A DNA stretch of 64,000 bases from Alphaproteobacteria bacterium (GCA_030066595.1 JASJBI010000009.1:87259-151258), one strand, 5' to 3'. Shown: positions 54,980 to 63,395, counted from the stretch's first letter. The notes: generated from the sequence alone by a model not told the origin. Translations and numbers: made by a program.

Positions 54980-55855
54980 TCAGACCCGCTCGGTGCCCCG
55001 CACGCCGAACAGCCCGCTCGGCATGAAGAACAGCACCAGAAGGATCAGCACGAAGGCGAAGGCGTCCTTGTAGGCGGACGAGATGTAGCCCGCGCCCATG
55101 GCCTCGGCGATGCCGACGATCAGCCCACCCACGATGGCACCGAGGCCGTGGCCGAGGCCGCCGACGATCGCCGCCGAAAAGCCCTTGAGCCCCAGCATGA
55201 CGCCGCCCTCGAAGTAGGTGGGTGCGATCGGCGTGATCAGGATTCCGCCGATGGCGCCAAGCGCCGCCGCGAGCCCGAAGCTCAGCATCAGCACGAAACG
55301 GGTGTTGATGCCGACGAGCTGGGCCGCGAGCCGGTTGTGGGCGGTGGCCAGCATGGCCTTGCCCATGAGCGTGCGGGTGAAGAACCAGAACAGCAGCACG
55401 GCCACCACCAGCGTCACGCCCAGGACCCAGAGGCTCTGCGGCGTGAGGGTGGCGCCGGCCAGGCGGATGGGCTCGTCGCCGCTGAACGACGGCAGGGTAT
55501 GGAAGTTGCGGTCCCAGACGACGGAGGCGAGACCGCGTAGGAAGATCGAAGCGCCGATGGTGATGATGATCAGGGTCACCACCGAAGCGCCGCGCGACTG
55601 GCCGACCGCGAACCGTTCGAGCGCGAGCCCGGCGCAGACGGCGATGGCCACCGCCACCAGCATGGCCGCCGGCAGGGGCAGGCCGCCGGCCATCATGAAC
55701 ACGGTCGCCATGCCGCCGATCATGACGAATTCGCCCTGGGCGAAATTGATCACGTGGCTGGCGTTGTAGATGATGGAAAAGCCCAGCGCCACGAGCGCGT
55801 AGATCGCGCCCACGGTGATGCCGGAAAACAGAAACTGCAAGAACTCGGCGAGCAT
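54980..55855 (-). CDS. livH: Branched-chain/aromatic acid ABC transporter permease LivH
   Basis: A 291-residue permease with about eight helices. GAIYALVALGFSIIYNASHVINFAQGEFVM is the LivH signature region (shortened here: IIYNASHVINFAQGEF). ATG 55855 is chosen. A strong hairpin-T-run terminator stands between it and livK, which should lower its level against the binding protein. Confidence 0.94.
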   Translation of the reverse strand: MLAEFLQFLFSGITVGAIYALVALGFSIIYNASHVINFAQGEFVMIGGMATVFMMAGGLPLPAAMLVAVAIAVCAGLALERFAVGQSRGASVVTLIIITIGASIFLRGLASVVWDRNFHTLPSFSGDEPIRLAGATLTPQSLWVLGVTLVVAVLLFWFFTRTLMGKAMLATAHNRLAAQLVGINTRFVLMLSFGLAAALGAIGGILITPIAPTYFEGGVMLGLKGFSAAIVGGLGHGLGAIVGGLIVGIAEAMGAGYISSAYKDAFAFVLILLVLFFMPSGLFGVRGTERV

Positions 55856-55880
55856 GATGGATGCTCCCCGCCTCCCCCTC

Positions 55881-55915
55881 AAAAAAGCTCCCCCGCCTCC
55901 AGGAGACGGGGGAGC
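55881..55915 (-). terminator. Rho-independent terminator-like attenuator between livK and livH
   Basis: On the minus strand GCTCCCCCG (55915-55907 side) pairs with CGGGGGAGC across an 11-base loop and is followed at once by six T residues (55886-55881). This is a textbook intrinsic terminator inside the operon, 24 bases after livK. Partial termination would make much more binding protein than permease, as is common for ABC importers. Confidence 0.8.
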
Positions 55916-55938
55916 GGGTAGCTGCGTACCCTAGTGAC

Positions 55939-57096
55939 TTAGTACAGGAATTTCCAGTCGCCGTTGCGGACCTCGACCATCTTAAAGGAGGCCAGGTCCA
56001 GGCCCATGTGGTCCTCGGTCGTCATGTTGAAGATGCCGTCGACGCCAATGAAGTTCTTTGTCGTTTCCAACTCGGCCCGCACCTTGGCCTTGTCCGTGGT
56101 GCCGGCCTTTTCCATGGCCGCCTTCATCAGCATCAACGCGTCGAGCGCGTGGCCGCCGAAGGTCGAGATGTCCTCGCCATAGCGCTCGCGATAGGCGGCC
56201 TGATAGTCCAGCGCGGGCTGGCGCTGCGGGTCGGCGCCCGGAAGCTGATCCGCCACCAAGAGCGCCGCGGCGGGCAGGCGCACGCCCTCGGCCGCCTTGC
56301 CGGCGCCCTGGACGAACTTCTTCGAGCCCGAGCCGTGGTTGTGATAGAGCGGCGCGGCGATGCCCAGCTGGCGGTAGTTCTTGGTCACGGTCACCGCGGG
56401 CGCGCCGAAGCCGCAGAACAGCACGCCCTGGGGGTTGGCGCTCTTGATCTTGGTGAGCTGCGGCGTCATGTCGGTGTCGCCCTTGCCGTAAGTCTCGCTG
56501 GCGACGATGTCCATGCCGTGCGGTCCCGCGAGGTCCTTGGCGTTCTTCAAGCAGGACTTGTCGAAGCCGCCGCTGCCGGCGATCAGGCCGACCTTGGAAA
56601 TGCCCTCCTTCTTCATGTCGGTGTACACCTTTTCCACCGCCATGCGGTCGGTGTGCGGGGTCTTGAACACCCATTTCTTGACGGGCTGGACGATCACCGA
56701 GGCGCCACCCAAGGAGATGAACGGAATCTCGGCCTTCTCGACCAGGGGCACCACGGCCATGGTCGTGCCGGTTGTGGAGCCGCCAATGATGAAATCAACC
56801 TTGTCCTGCTCGATCAGCCGCTTGGCCGCCGTGCGGGCCTTGTCCGCGACATGCTGGACGTCATAGACGATCAGCTCGACCTGCTTGCCGAGGATGCCGC
56901 CATCCTTGTTGATCTTCTCGACGTAGAGCTCGAGGGTCTTCTTCTCCGGGTCGCCCAGGAACGCGGCCGGGCCGGTCACGGCCAGGAACGAACCCACCTT
57001 GATCGTCTCGGCTTTGGCCCCGGCCGAGGCGAAGCCCAGTACCGCGGCTGCGGCCACACCGAGGGCAAGGCCGCGTCTTGAAATCTTCATGGTCAT
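55939..57096 (-). CDS. livK: ABC transporter substrate-binding protein, LivK type
   Basis: A 385-residue periplasmic binding protein with a Tat-like or Sec signal (MTMKISRRGLALGVAAAAVL, cut after AKA at about 29). The type I fold is shown by IKVGSFLAVTGPAAFLGDPE, the hinge FIIGGSTTGTTMAVVPLVEK and NFIGVDGIFNMTTEDHMGL. It supplies the LivHMGF pore. In paa loci such systems take up phenylacetate or related acids, and the link to PaaA-like and paaX genes favours an aromatic acid here. Confidence 0.92.
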   Translation of the reverse strand: MTMKISRRGLALGVAAAAVLGFASAGAKAETIKVGSFLAVTGPAAFLGDPEKKTLELYVEKINKDGGILGKQVELIVYDVQHVADKARTAAKRLIEQDKVDFIIGGSTTGTTMAVVPLVEKAEIPFISLGGASVIVQPVKKWVFKTPHTDRMAVEKVYTDMKKEGISKVGLIAGSGGFDKSCLKNAKDLAGPHGMDIVASETYGKGDTDMTPQLTKIKSANPQGVLFCGFGAPAVTVTKNYRQLGIAAPLYHNHGSGSKKFVQGAGKAAEGVRLPAAALLVADQLPGADPQRQPALDYQAAYRERYGEDISTFGGHALDALMLMKAAMEKAGTTDKAKVRAELETTKNFIGVDGIFNMTTEDHMGLDLASFKMVEVRNGDWKFLY

Positions 57097-57177
57097 TGAC
57101 GTCTCCCTGTCTGCAGCGTTTGTTTTCTATCCTATGTCAGTTCCGCGGGCGATTCACCCGCGGAGTCCCCCGGCGGC

Positions 57178-57603
57178 TCACTCCGCCGCCAACAAGGTCT
57201 GCAGCCGCTCCCGCGCGGCTCCAAAATCCTCCACACTGTCTTCGTAGGCGTCGCGGATCGTCGTGTAGCGCTCGACCAGTTCGGTATTGATGCCCTTCTC
57301 GAAGAGGTCCTGCAAGCCGATGCTGCACAGCTCGTAGCGCCGGTCGGCGACCAGACGCTGGTCCATATACTCCCGCGCCGCCTCCTGCTGGGCGGGGCTC
57401 ATGCCGTCATAGGACGGCACATCGCCGGGGCCGCGATGGGGGAAGTCCGGTTTCAGGACCTCCCACATCTCGGCATAGTCCTCGCGCGGATATGGCGTCT
57501 CCTGGTGCGTGTAGCCGAACTTCGCCAGCACCGAGCGGCCGTTCTCGACCAGCGAGTCGGGAAAGGGAACAGGCCCGGTCACGCCCTCTTTGTCCGTCTG
57601 CAT
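57178..57603 (-). CDS. Unknown 141-residue protein in the PaaA-like operon
   Basis: A 141-residue, acidic, mostly helical soluble protein. It lies only 5 bases after the PaaA-like gene and 81 bases before livK, on the same strand. No domain is recognised: it has PFPDSLVENGRSVLAKFGYT, then REDYAEMWEVLKPDFPHRGP, then two amphipathic helices ending LQTLLAAE. Its place right after the catalytic-type subunit suggests a partner or small subunit, perhaps standing in for PaaB. This is inferred from position only. Confidence 0.75.
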   Translation of the reverse strand: MQTDKEGVTGPVPFPDSLVENGRSVLAKFGYTHQETPYPREDYAEMWEVLKPDFPHRGPGDVPSYDGMSPAQQEAAREYMDQRLVADRRYELCSIGLQDLFEKGINTELVERYTTIRDAYEDSVEDFGAARERLQTLLAAE

Positions 57604-57608
57604 GGCGG

Positions 57609-58439
57609 TCAGGCCGCGCTCTGGGAGGCGACGTCGGTGATTTCGTCCATGTCGTAGCCGACCCGCATGTCGTAGTCCGCTTCGACGCCCTTGGGCATCT
57701 CGAGCCCGACCCCCTTGAGCCGGTCCTCCATGAGTTCGAGATACTCCGCCTGAAGCTGTTCGGGCGTCCGTACCTTGATACCGTACTCATAATACTTGTC
57801 GAACATGCTCGACGCGTCCTTGCCCTTGGACGGCCGGCCGTAGAAGCCAAGGCCCATTTGCATGAACTTGGGGACCCGGTTCTGCATGAACTCGAGCTTC
57901 TCATCCTTGTTGTCGGCGAACTCGACGCAGCGCTTGGCGGCCCAGACGCCGAAGGCGGTGTGCCCATACTCTTCCTTGTGGATGCGGACGTTGATCCGCG
58001 CCCAGGGCTTGTAAGAGCATTCCCGGTACTGCCCCAGAAAAGCCACGGCGGCCGGGGTCACAACGGTCGAGAACAGGGCGACGTCCTCCCAGCACTCGAA
58101 CATCGGCGACCAGTTCTCCTTCCGGAATCCGTTGATCACATTGACCTTCTTGGGGTCGGGATTGTCGGGGTGCTGGACCAGCTCCTGCAGCCGGGAGTCC
58201 ACGTCGACCCCGAGATCCTGCATGATATTCCAGACATAGAAGCCGTGGCCGAATTCCTCGAAGACCTTCTTGTTGAGCCGATAGGCCTCCTCCGGGCGCG
58301 GCGCATACTGGACGTTCTCGGCGACTCGCTGTCCGCCGGCATATTCGGAATCGCCCTGAAACGACATCAGGTTGAGCAGCAGCTTCTTGTATTCAGCAGG
58401 CAGCTCGTCGCCCTTGTCGTAAGTCTTCCAGTTCGGCAT
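57609..58439 (-). CDS. PaaA-like di-iron oxygenase subunit
   Basis: A 276-residue ferritin-fold protein of the phenylacetate-CoA oxygenase family, shorter than PaaA (about 310). It keeps the di-iron ligands: Glu32 (DSEYAGG), Glu62-x2-His65 (EEFGHGFYVW), an acidic pair at Glu118-Asp119 (CWEDV) and Glu157-x2-His160 (KEEYGHTAFG). The spacing matches PaaA's DEAGH and EESFH motifs, so it is expected to be catalytic. It is the first gene of the operon with the 141-residue protein, livKHMGF and MBL copy 2, and is divergent from paaX. Sequence between motifs is far from PaaA, so substrate and partners may differ. Confidence 0.8.
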   Translation of the reverse strand: MPNWKTYDKGDELPAEYKKLLLNLMSFQGDSEYAGGQRVAENVQYAPRPEEAYRLNKKVFEEFGHGFYVWNIMQDLGVDVDSRLQELVQHPDNPDPKKVNVINGFRKENWSPMFECWEDVALFSTVVTPAAVAFLGQYRECSYKPWARINVRIHKEEYGHTAFGVWAAKRCVEFADNKDEKLEFMQNRVPKFMQMGLGFYGRPSKGKDASSMFDKYYEYGIKVRTPEQLQAEYLELMEDRLKGVGLEMPKGVEADYDMRVGYDMDEITDVASQSAA

Positions 58440-58819
58440 AGCGGTTCTCCTCCTCGCGGCCCCGGCGCTTCGGTGGCAGGCCGACGGCGGCTGGCGCGAA
58501 ACGCGCGCCTTCGGTCAGCCGACAGCGCCCAAGAATATGAAACAGAATTTACCTTTTGAGGAAAGATAGTGTATCATTATAGCAGAGTCAATCCCCGAGG
58601 TCCTTACCGACACCGAGCTGTCGATCTGCCAAATTATGATATTTATCAGTGAGTTATGGTAGCTATTCCTTCTGATATCTCCTTTGCGGCGCCGCGAATT
58701 CCACTACACTTGATGGGGCATCGACCAAACCCTCGTAACGAAATTGCCTTGTGTAGCCCCCGGCACCCCCGGCACTATGCGGGCATTCAAGGCGCGTCGG
58801 TTTGTCTGGGAAGGCGCAT
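58440..58819. promoter_or_regulatory. Divergent promoter region between the PaaA-like gene and paaX
   Basis: A 380-base spacer without a gene, AT-rich in the middle. A perfect palindrome TGATATTTATCA lies at 58637-58648. TGTATCA at 58570-58576 is also found before paaF (41281-41287), and a related TGATAC/TGTATCC pair lies before the PaaC-like gene. These are candidate PaaX sites. No clear -10/-35 pair was fixed for either direction. Confidence 0.5.
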
Positions 58820-59803
58820 ATGGACATGGTGAACAACGGCCGCGCGGAGACGCAAACGGCTCAGGACGGCCTGGTTCGAAGCCTGCTCGCCGACGCGAGC
58901 CTGAGGGCCAAGTCCCTGATCGTCACAGTCTATGGCGATGCCATCGCGCCGCATGGCGGGACCGTCTGGCTGGGTAGCCTGATTCGCTTGGTGGCCCCGT
59001 TTGGGTTGTCGGAACGTTTGGTGCGGACGGCGGTGCTGCGGCTCTCCCGAGACGATTGGCTGGCATCGGAGCAGATCGGCCGGCGCAGCTACTACAGCCT
59101 CACCGACAGCGGTCGCAGGCGCATCGAAGACGCCTATCGGCGCGTCTTCGCCTTTGGTCACGCGCCCTGGACCGGTGAATGGACGCTGGTTTTGACCGGC
59201 TTGGGCGACAACTCAACGGAGGCGCGCACGCGGGTCCAGCGGGAGCTGACCTGGCAGGGGTTCGGGGTCATGGCGCCGGGTGTGCTGGCCAGCCCTTCGG
59301 CCGACAGGGACGCCTTGCGCCATCTGTTGCAGGATCTGGGTCTGGTCGACCGGACCGTGGTGATGCGCGCCACGGCAGAGGCACTGTCAGGTGCGGCGAG
59401 CCATGTGGAGCTGCTGCGTAATTGCTGGGATCTGGATAAGGTCGCGGATGGCTATCGCGCCTTTCTGGACCGCTTCCGGCCGGTCTGGCGGGCGCTCGAG
59501 GCCGCGGACAGGCTGGATCCCGAGGCCTGTTTCTTGATCCGGACGCTGTTGATTCACGACTACCGGCGCGTTCTGCTGCGCGACCCGCAGCTCCCGGAAG
59601 AGCTGTTGCCGGCCGACTGGGCAGGGGCCGCGGCGCGCGCGCTGTGCCGCAATCTCTATCGACGCATCCTGCATCCGGCCGAGCGGCACCTGATGACGAC
59701 GTTGGAGACGGCCGAAGGACCGTTGCCGGAAGCGGCGCCTTATTTCTACGCCCGCTTTGGCGGGCTGCCGCGCGACGAGGCGGGTCTGCGCGAGGTCGGA
59801 TGA
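58820..59803 (+). CDS. paaX: PaaX-family repressor of the phenylacetate locus
   Basis: A 327-residue PaaX: the N-terminal winged helix (LVRTAVLRLSRDDWLASEQIG.. YYSLTDSGRRRIEDAYRR), the central Cas2-like domain (WTLVLTGLGDNSTEARTRVQ) and the C-terminal part with FLIRTLLIHDYRRVLLRDPQ and ILHPAERHL are as in PaaX. In other bacteria it represses paa genes and is released by phenylacetyl-CoA. ATG 58820 has GGGAAGG before it. It is divergent from the PaaA-like operon and convergent with the reductase gene (1 base apart). Confidence 0.93.
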   Translation: MDMVNNGRAETQTAQDGLVRSLLADASLRAKSLIVTVYGDAIAPHGGTVWLGSLIRLVAPFGLSERLVRTAVLRLSRDDWLASEQIGRRSYYSLTDSGRRRIEDAYRRVFAFGHAPWTGEWTLVLTGLGDNSTEARTRVQRELTWQGFGVMAPGVLASPSADRDALRHLLQDLGLVDRTVVMRATAEALSGAASHVELLRNCWDLDKVADGYRAFLDRFRPVWRALEAADRLDPEACFLIRTLLIHDYRRVLLRDPQLPEELLPADWAGAAARALCRNLYRRILHPAERHLMTTLETAEGPLPEAAPYFYARFGGLPRDEAGLREVG

Positions 59804-59804
59804 T

Positions 59805-61037
59805 TCATTTCAAGAGGTCCCGCAGCCGCACTTCCGGGTCGGACAGCCCGGCGTCCTCGAACGTCTTGCCGGAATACATCAGGCGCTCGCACAGGCGCAT
59901 GTCCTTGCCGTTGTTGACCGTGTTCACGGCGAGGATGCGGTCGCCCTTCATATAGAACAGCGTAAAGCTGCCCGAGGCCCGCTCGCCGCGCCAGACCAGC
60001 CGGTCGTAGCCGTCCGGAAAGCCCAGCATCTGCAGGTTGACGTCGTACTGGTCGGTCCAGACCCAGAGGCGGTCCTGGTAGGGCTTTTCCTCGCCGGGTG
60101 CGGCGCACATGTTGCGGGCCACGGCCATCGCCTGATCCTGGGCGTTCTGGTAGGACTCGAGCCGCACCCGTCGCCCGAGGAAGGCGTTCGGCTGGCTGAC
60201 CACGTCGCCGGCGGCGAAGATGTCCGGATCCGAGCTGCGCCCGAATTCGTCGACCACGATGCCGTTCTCGACCGCGAGCCCAGCCTCCTCTGCGAGCTCG
60301 ACATTGGGCAGGATGCCGATGCCGATGACCACCAGATCGGCCGGCACCACCTCGCCGTCCGCGAGCCGGACGCCTGCGACCCGTCCTTCGCCCTCGATGG
60401 CCGCGATCCCTGCCTCGAGGCGCAGATCGATGCCGCGGCCCCGGTGCAGCTCGGCGAAGTAATCGCCAATCTCCGGCGCCACGGCCCGGCCCATGAGCCT
60501 CGGCGCCACTTCGAGCACGGTCACGTCACAGCCCCGCGTGCGGGCGCTGGCCGCCGTCTCGAGCCCGATGAAACCGCCGCCCACGACCACCACCCGGGCT
60601 TTTTCCCTGAGCGCCGCCCGGATCGCCTCGGTGTCGCGGTAGTCCCGCAGATAATGGACGCCCGGCAGATCGGCGCCGGGAAGCGCCAGACGGCGTACCC
60701 GGGCGCCGGTGGTCAACATGAGCCGGTCGTAGGTCACATTGCTGTCGTCGGCGCAGCGGACCGTCTTTGCCGCGCGGTCGATGGCCACGGCGCGCACGCC
60801 GAGCTTCAGCTCGATGTTCTGTTCTTCGTACCAGGACGGCGGATTGAGCTGCGCCCGCTCGATGCCGTCATCCCCGGTCAAGAGCTCTTTGGACAAGGGC
60901 GGCCGTTCGTAGGGCAGGTAGCTCTCTTCGCCGATCAGCACGATACGGCCGGCGAAGCCGGCCATCCGCATGGCCTGCACGGCCCGGCCGCCGGCATGAC
61001 TCGCACCCACGACGACGAATGTTCCTGGATCGGTCAT
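59805..61037 (-). CDS. NAD(P)H-dependent flavoprotein reductase (rubredoxin/ferredoxin reductase type)
   Basis: A 410-residue FAD enzyme of the BphA4/rhodocoxin reductase group. FAD-binding VVVGASHAGG is at the N-terminus, NAD-binding VVVGGGFIGLETA in the middle, and GIGILPNVELAEEAGL and DIFAAGDVVSQ are the group signature, with a C-terminal domain (LWVWTDQYDVNLQMLGFP). Such enzymes feed electrons from NAD(P)H to an iron-sulfur or similar carrier for an oxygenase. No ferredoxin is nearby, but a flavodoxin gene is at 39783. Its stop is next to that of paaX. Confidence 0.9.
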   Translation of the reverse strand: MTDPGTFVVVGASHAGGRAVQAMRMAGFAGRIVLIGEESYLPYERPPLSKELLTGDDGIERAQLNPPSWYEEQNIELKLGVRAVAIDRAAKTVRCADDSNVTYDRLMLTTGARVRRLALPGADLPGVHYLRDYRDTEAIRAALREKARVVVVGGGFIGLETAASARTRGCDVTVLEVAPRLMGRAVAPEIGDYFAELHRGRGIDLRLEAGIAAIEGEGRVAGVRLADGEVVPADLVVIGIGILPNVELAEEAGLAVENGIVVDEFGRSSDPDIFAAGDVVSQPNAFLGRRVRLESYQNAQDQAMAVARNMCAAPGEEKPYQDRLWVWTDQYDVNLQMLGFPDGYDRLVWRGERASGSFTLFYMKGDRILAVNTVNNGKDMRLCERLMYSGKTFEDAGLSDPEVRLRDLLK

Positions 61038-61080
61038 GTCTCAGCTTGATTTCGGTTCTTGCCCCGTTCGGCCGGCATGA

Positions 61081-61545
61081 TTACACCGGCGCGTCCCCGC
61101 GGGCCAGTCCAATGACACCCCGGCAGAAGGCGAGCGCATCTGCGACATCGGTCACCGGCAGGCGCAGGAGATGCGCCCGGCAGCGGGTGCAATCGCTGCT
61201 GCCGAAGCCGGGAAGGGGGACGGTGACCCCCCCTTGCGCGGACAGGCGGGCAACGATCGCGCATTCGGACCCGCCCGGAAGGCCCCAGGCCGCCAGCGCG
61301 TCGGCCCGGCCGGTGAGCTGGTCGATATGCCAGTGCCGGCGCTTGCCCGCGCGCAGGTGACGCCGGACCCGGGCGCGCAGGCCACCGGGGCCCCAAGCGC
61401 TGCCGGCATAGGCGTAGCAGCCGGGCATGAGGTCGTGGCGACGGGGGCCGACCGCAAGGCCGCGCACGGGCCTCGTCAGACCGAGGCACAGCACATAGGC
61501 GCCCGGCTCGGCCGGGAATGCCTCCGGGTCCTGCCGCGCGCTCAT
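61081..61545 (-). CDS. GIY-YIG-like DUF123 protein
   Basis: A 154-residue protein of the DUF123 family, related to GIY-YIG nucleases. GAYVLCL is the first strand, GCYAYAGSAWGPGGLRARVRRHL the second with catalytic Tyr/Arg positions, followed by HWHIDQL and a late Cys pair SDCTRC. Function of the family is not established. It overlaps the thioesterase gene by 4 bases and follows the reductase gene region on the same strand. Confidence 0.82.
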   Translation of the reverse strand: MSARQDPEAFPAEPGAYVLCLGLTRPVRGLAVGPRRHDLMPGCYAYAGSAWGPGGLRARVRRHLRAGKRRHWHIDQLTGRADALAAWGLPGGSECAIVARLSAQGGVTVPLPGFGSSDCTRCRAHLLRLPVTDVADALAFCRGVIGLARGDAPV

Positions 61546-61970
61546 TCCTTGGGTGGCGGCAGGAGGGCGTAGGTCGAGGTGGCGTGCGCCACCGGGCGGT
61601 CATCGCCGTCGGCCCGGAGCACGACCTCCCCGAACGCTAGATTGCGGCCCAGGCGGAGGATCTTGGCCTCGGCCAGAACGTCGGCATTGGCGACCGGTCG
61701 CATGAAGCTGAGCGTCTGGCTGACCGTGGTCATCGGACCGTAGCTGCCGCGCGCCGCGCTGACCGCGAACACCATCGAGGTGTCCGCCAAGGCCAGCATG
61801 GCCTGGCCGCAAACCGTACCGCCCTGGCGGTTGAGCCGGTCGTTGAACGGCAGGCGCAGGGTCGCCGCTTGGTCCTCGACCGCCTCCACCTTCAGGCCCA
61901 GATCCTGCACCCAGTCGGCAAAGTTCTCCGAGAAGATGGCTTGCGCCTCCGCCACCGACAGCTTGGACAT
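61542..61970 (-). CDS. PaaI-like hotdog thioesterase
   Basis: A 142-residue hotdog-fold protein from ATG 61970; the open frame runs further upstream but is unlike the family. The core NRQGGTVCGQAMLALADTSMVFA and FMRPVANADVLAEAKILRLG are those of PaaI/YbgC-like CoA thioesterases. It is a second thioesterase near the paa locus besides PaaI and PaaY. It overlaps the DUF123 gene by 4 bases. Acyl-CoA substrate unknown. Confidence 0.83.
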   Translation of the reverse strand: MSKLSVAEAQAIFSENFADWVQDLGLKVEAVEDQAATLRLPFNDRLNRQGGTVCGQAMLALADTSMVFAVSAARGSYGPMTTVSQTLSFMRPVANADVLAEAKILRLGRNLAFGEVVLRADGDDRPVAHATSTYALLPPPKE

Positions 61971-62105
61971 GCCTTGGTCTCCGTCTCCTGAGCTTGGGTC
62001 GGCATATTTGCCGCCACCTGTCTCGTGGGTCAACGGGCCGCACTCGACAGCCGGACGGCCGCGCCTAGAATGAAGCCCGTTCTCCGCTCGCCGCGAGCCA
62101 ACGCC

Positions 62106-62984
62106 ATGACCTCGTTCCCGCGCACGCGCCCAACCTCGATCCCGGCCATCCATCCGGTTCCGGAATATCTCGCCGGAGCGGCGTTGAAAGCACGCTACGA
62201 AGACATGAAGCGCGTCATTCAGGTGCCCTGGATGGGGGTCGTGACCATGGCCTATGCCCACTATCCGGCTTTCTTCGACCGGCTGTGGGGGGGACTGAGA
62301 CCGGTTTGCGAGAGCAGCGCCTATGTCGAGACCTCGCGGGCCCTGCGCCGCCACGTCGAGGAGGCGGTTGCCCGCCTCTCACCGCCGCCGATCGCCGACC
62401 GGCTCTCGGAAATCGGTTACGCCCCGCGCGAGCTCGGGAACATCCGTGACATGGTCGAGGTGTTCTCGCACGGGAATTTCGCCTACCTGCCGATGGTGGC
62501 CGCCGTCTGGCTGTTGCTCGAGGGCGGGGCGCTGGACGGCGAAGGCGCGGCGCTGCCTTTCGATGGGCGGCATGCGCCTGAGATTTCCGTGCCCTTCCTG
62601 CTCATGGAGGCGCATCACGCCGATGCCCCAACCCGAGCCGTCTATGAGGACATAAAGGCGAAATTGGGCCTGCCGTTCGTCAATACCGACTACCGCGCGC
62701 TGGCCCGCTGGCCCAGCTACTTCTCTCTGGCGTGGAACGACCTGAAACCAGTGGTCGGCACGCCCGCCCACGAGGCGATCTGCCAGGACATGCACGATCG
62801 TATGCTGGAAGGCGCCGCAGCGCTTCCCAACCCCGCGCGGTTGACCTGCGCGGATCTGCGGGAGGCGGCGCAAGCGGACGCGTCCTTGGACGAGGTCCGG
62901 GCGGTGTGCGGGCTGTTCCAGTACCTGTTGCCGGGACTGGTGACCAACGTGGCGTTCTTCCGCCGCCAGCTCGTCGCACCGTAG
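62106..62984 (+). CDS. DehI-family 2-haloacid dehalogenase homologue
   Basis: A helical protein of about 293 residues matching the DehI group, which removes halide from D- and L-2-haloacids by direct water attack. It has the doubled, pseudo-twofold architecture: one half to about 145 (RYEDMKRVIQVPWMGVVTMA), the second with RAVYEDIKAKLGLPFVNTDYR. The start is uncertain (ATG 62106 or ATG 62070). Whether it is a true dehalogenase cannot be told; many homologues are uncharacterised. Convergent with the NTF2-like gene. Confidence 0.75.
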   Translation: MTSFPRTRPTSIPAIHPVPEYLAGAALKARYEDMKRVIQVPWMGVVTMAYAHYPAFFDRLWGGLRPVCESSAYVETSRALRRHVEEAVARLSPPPIADRLSEIGYAPRELGNIRDMVEVFSHGNFAYLPMVAAVWLLLEGGALDGEGAALPFDGRHAPEISVPFLLMEAHHADAPTRAVYEDIKAKLGLPFVNTDYRALARWPSYFSLAWNDLKPVVGTPAHEAICQDMHDRMLEGAAALPNPARLTCADLREAAQADASLDEVRAVCGLFQYLLPGLVTNVAFFRRQLVAP

Positions 62985-62990
62985 CGACGT

Positions 62991-63395
62991 TCAGTGCACC
63001 GTTCCGCTTGGCGGCTCCGGCTCCGGCTCCAGGCTTTCCGCGGTCGGGCCCGCTTGGTGGTGCACCATTCTCCATTCCCCATCCTCTAGGACAAAGATGT
63101 TGGTGGCCACCAACAGCCCCTCGGACAAGGCTTCATAGCAGGTCACGAAGGCGCCATTGCCGAAGTGATGCACGGTCGGCCGCAGGCAGCGGACGCGCGG
63201 CGCATTCGCGTTGCCGAGAATGGACCGCCAGCTCTCCATCACCTGTTCGCGGCCGATCAGGGCGTTCCAGCCCGGATGGATGCAGACGACCGCGGCGGAC
63301 CGCGCCCACAAACGGTCCATGGCGACAAGATCACGCTGCGCGAAAGCGTCGTAGAAGCGCTGATTGGCGCCTAATATCGCGCGCTGTTCACTCAT
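62991..63395 (-). CDS. NTF2/SnoaL-like protein (DUF4440 type)
   Basis: A 134-residue protein from ATG 63395 with the cone-shaped NTF2-like fold: helix LGANQRFYDAFAQRDLVAM, then CIHPGWNALIGREQVMESW, then strands with FVTCYEALSEGLLVATNIF and EWRMVHHQAG. Its members include isomerases, hydratases and binding proteins; no catalytic residues can be assigned. Single gene. Confidence 0.8.
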   Translation of the reverse strand: MSEQRAILGANQRFYDAFAQRDLVAMDRLWARSAAVVCIHPGWNALIGREQVMESWRSILGNANAPRVRCLRPTVHHFGNGAFVTCYEALSEGLLVATNIFVLEDGEWRMVHHQAGPTAESLEPEPEPPSGTVH

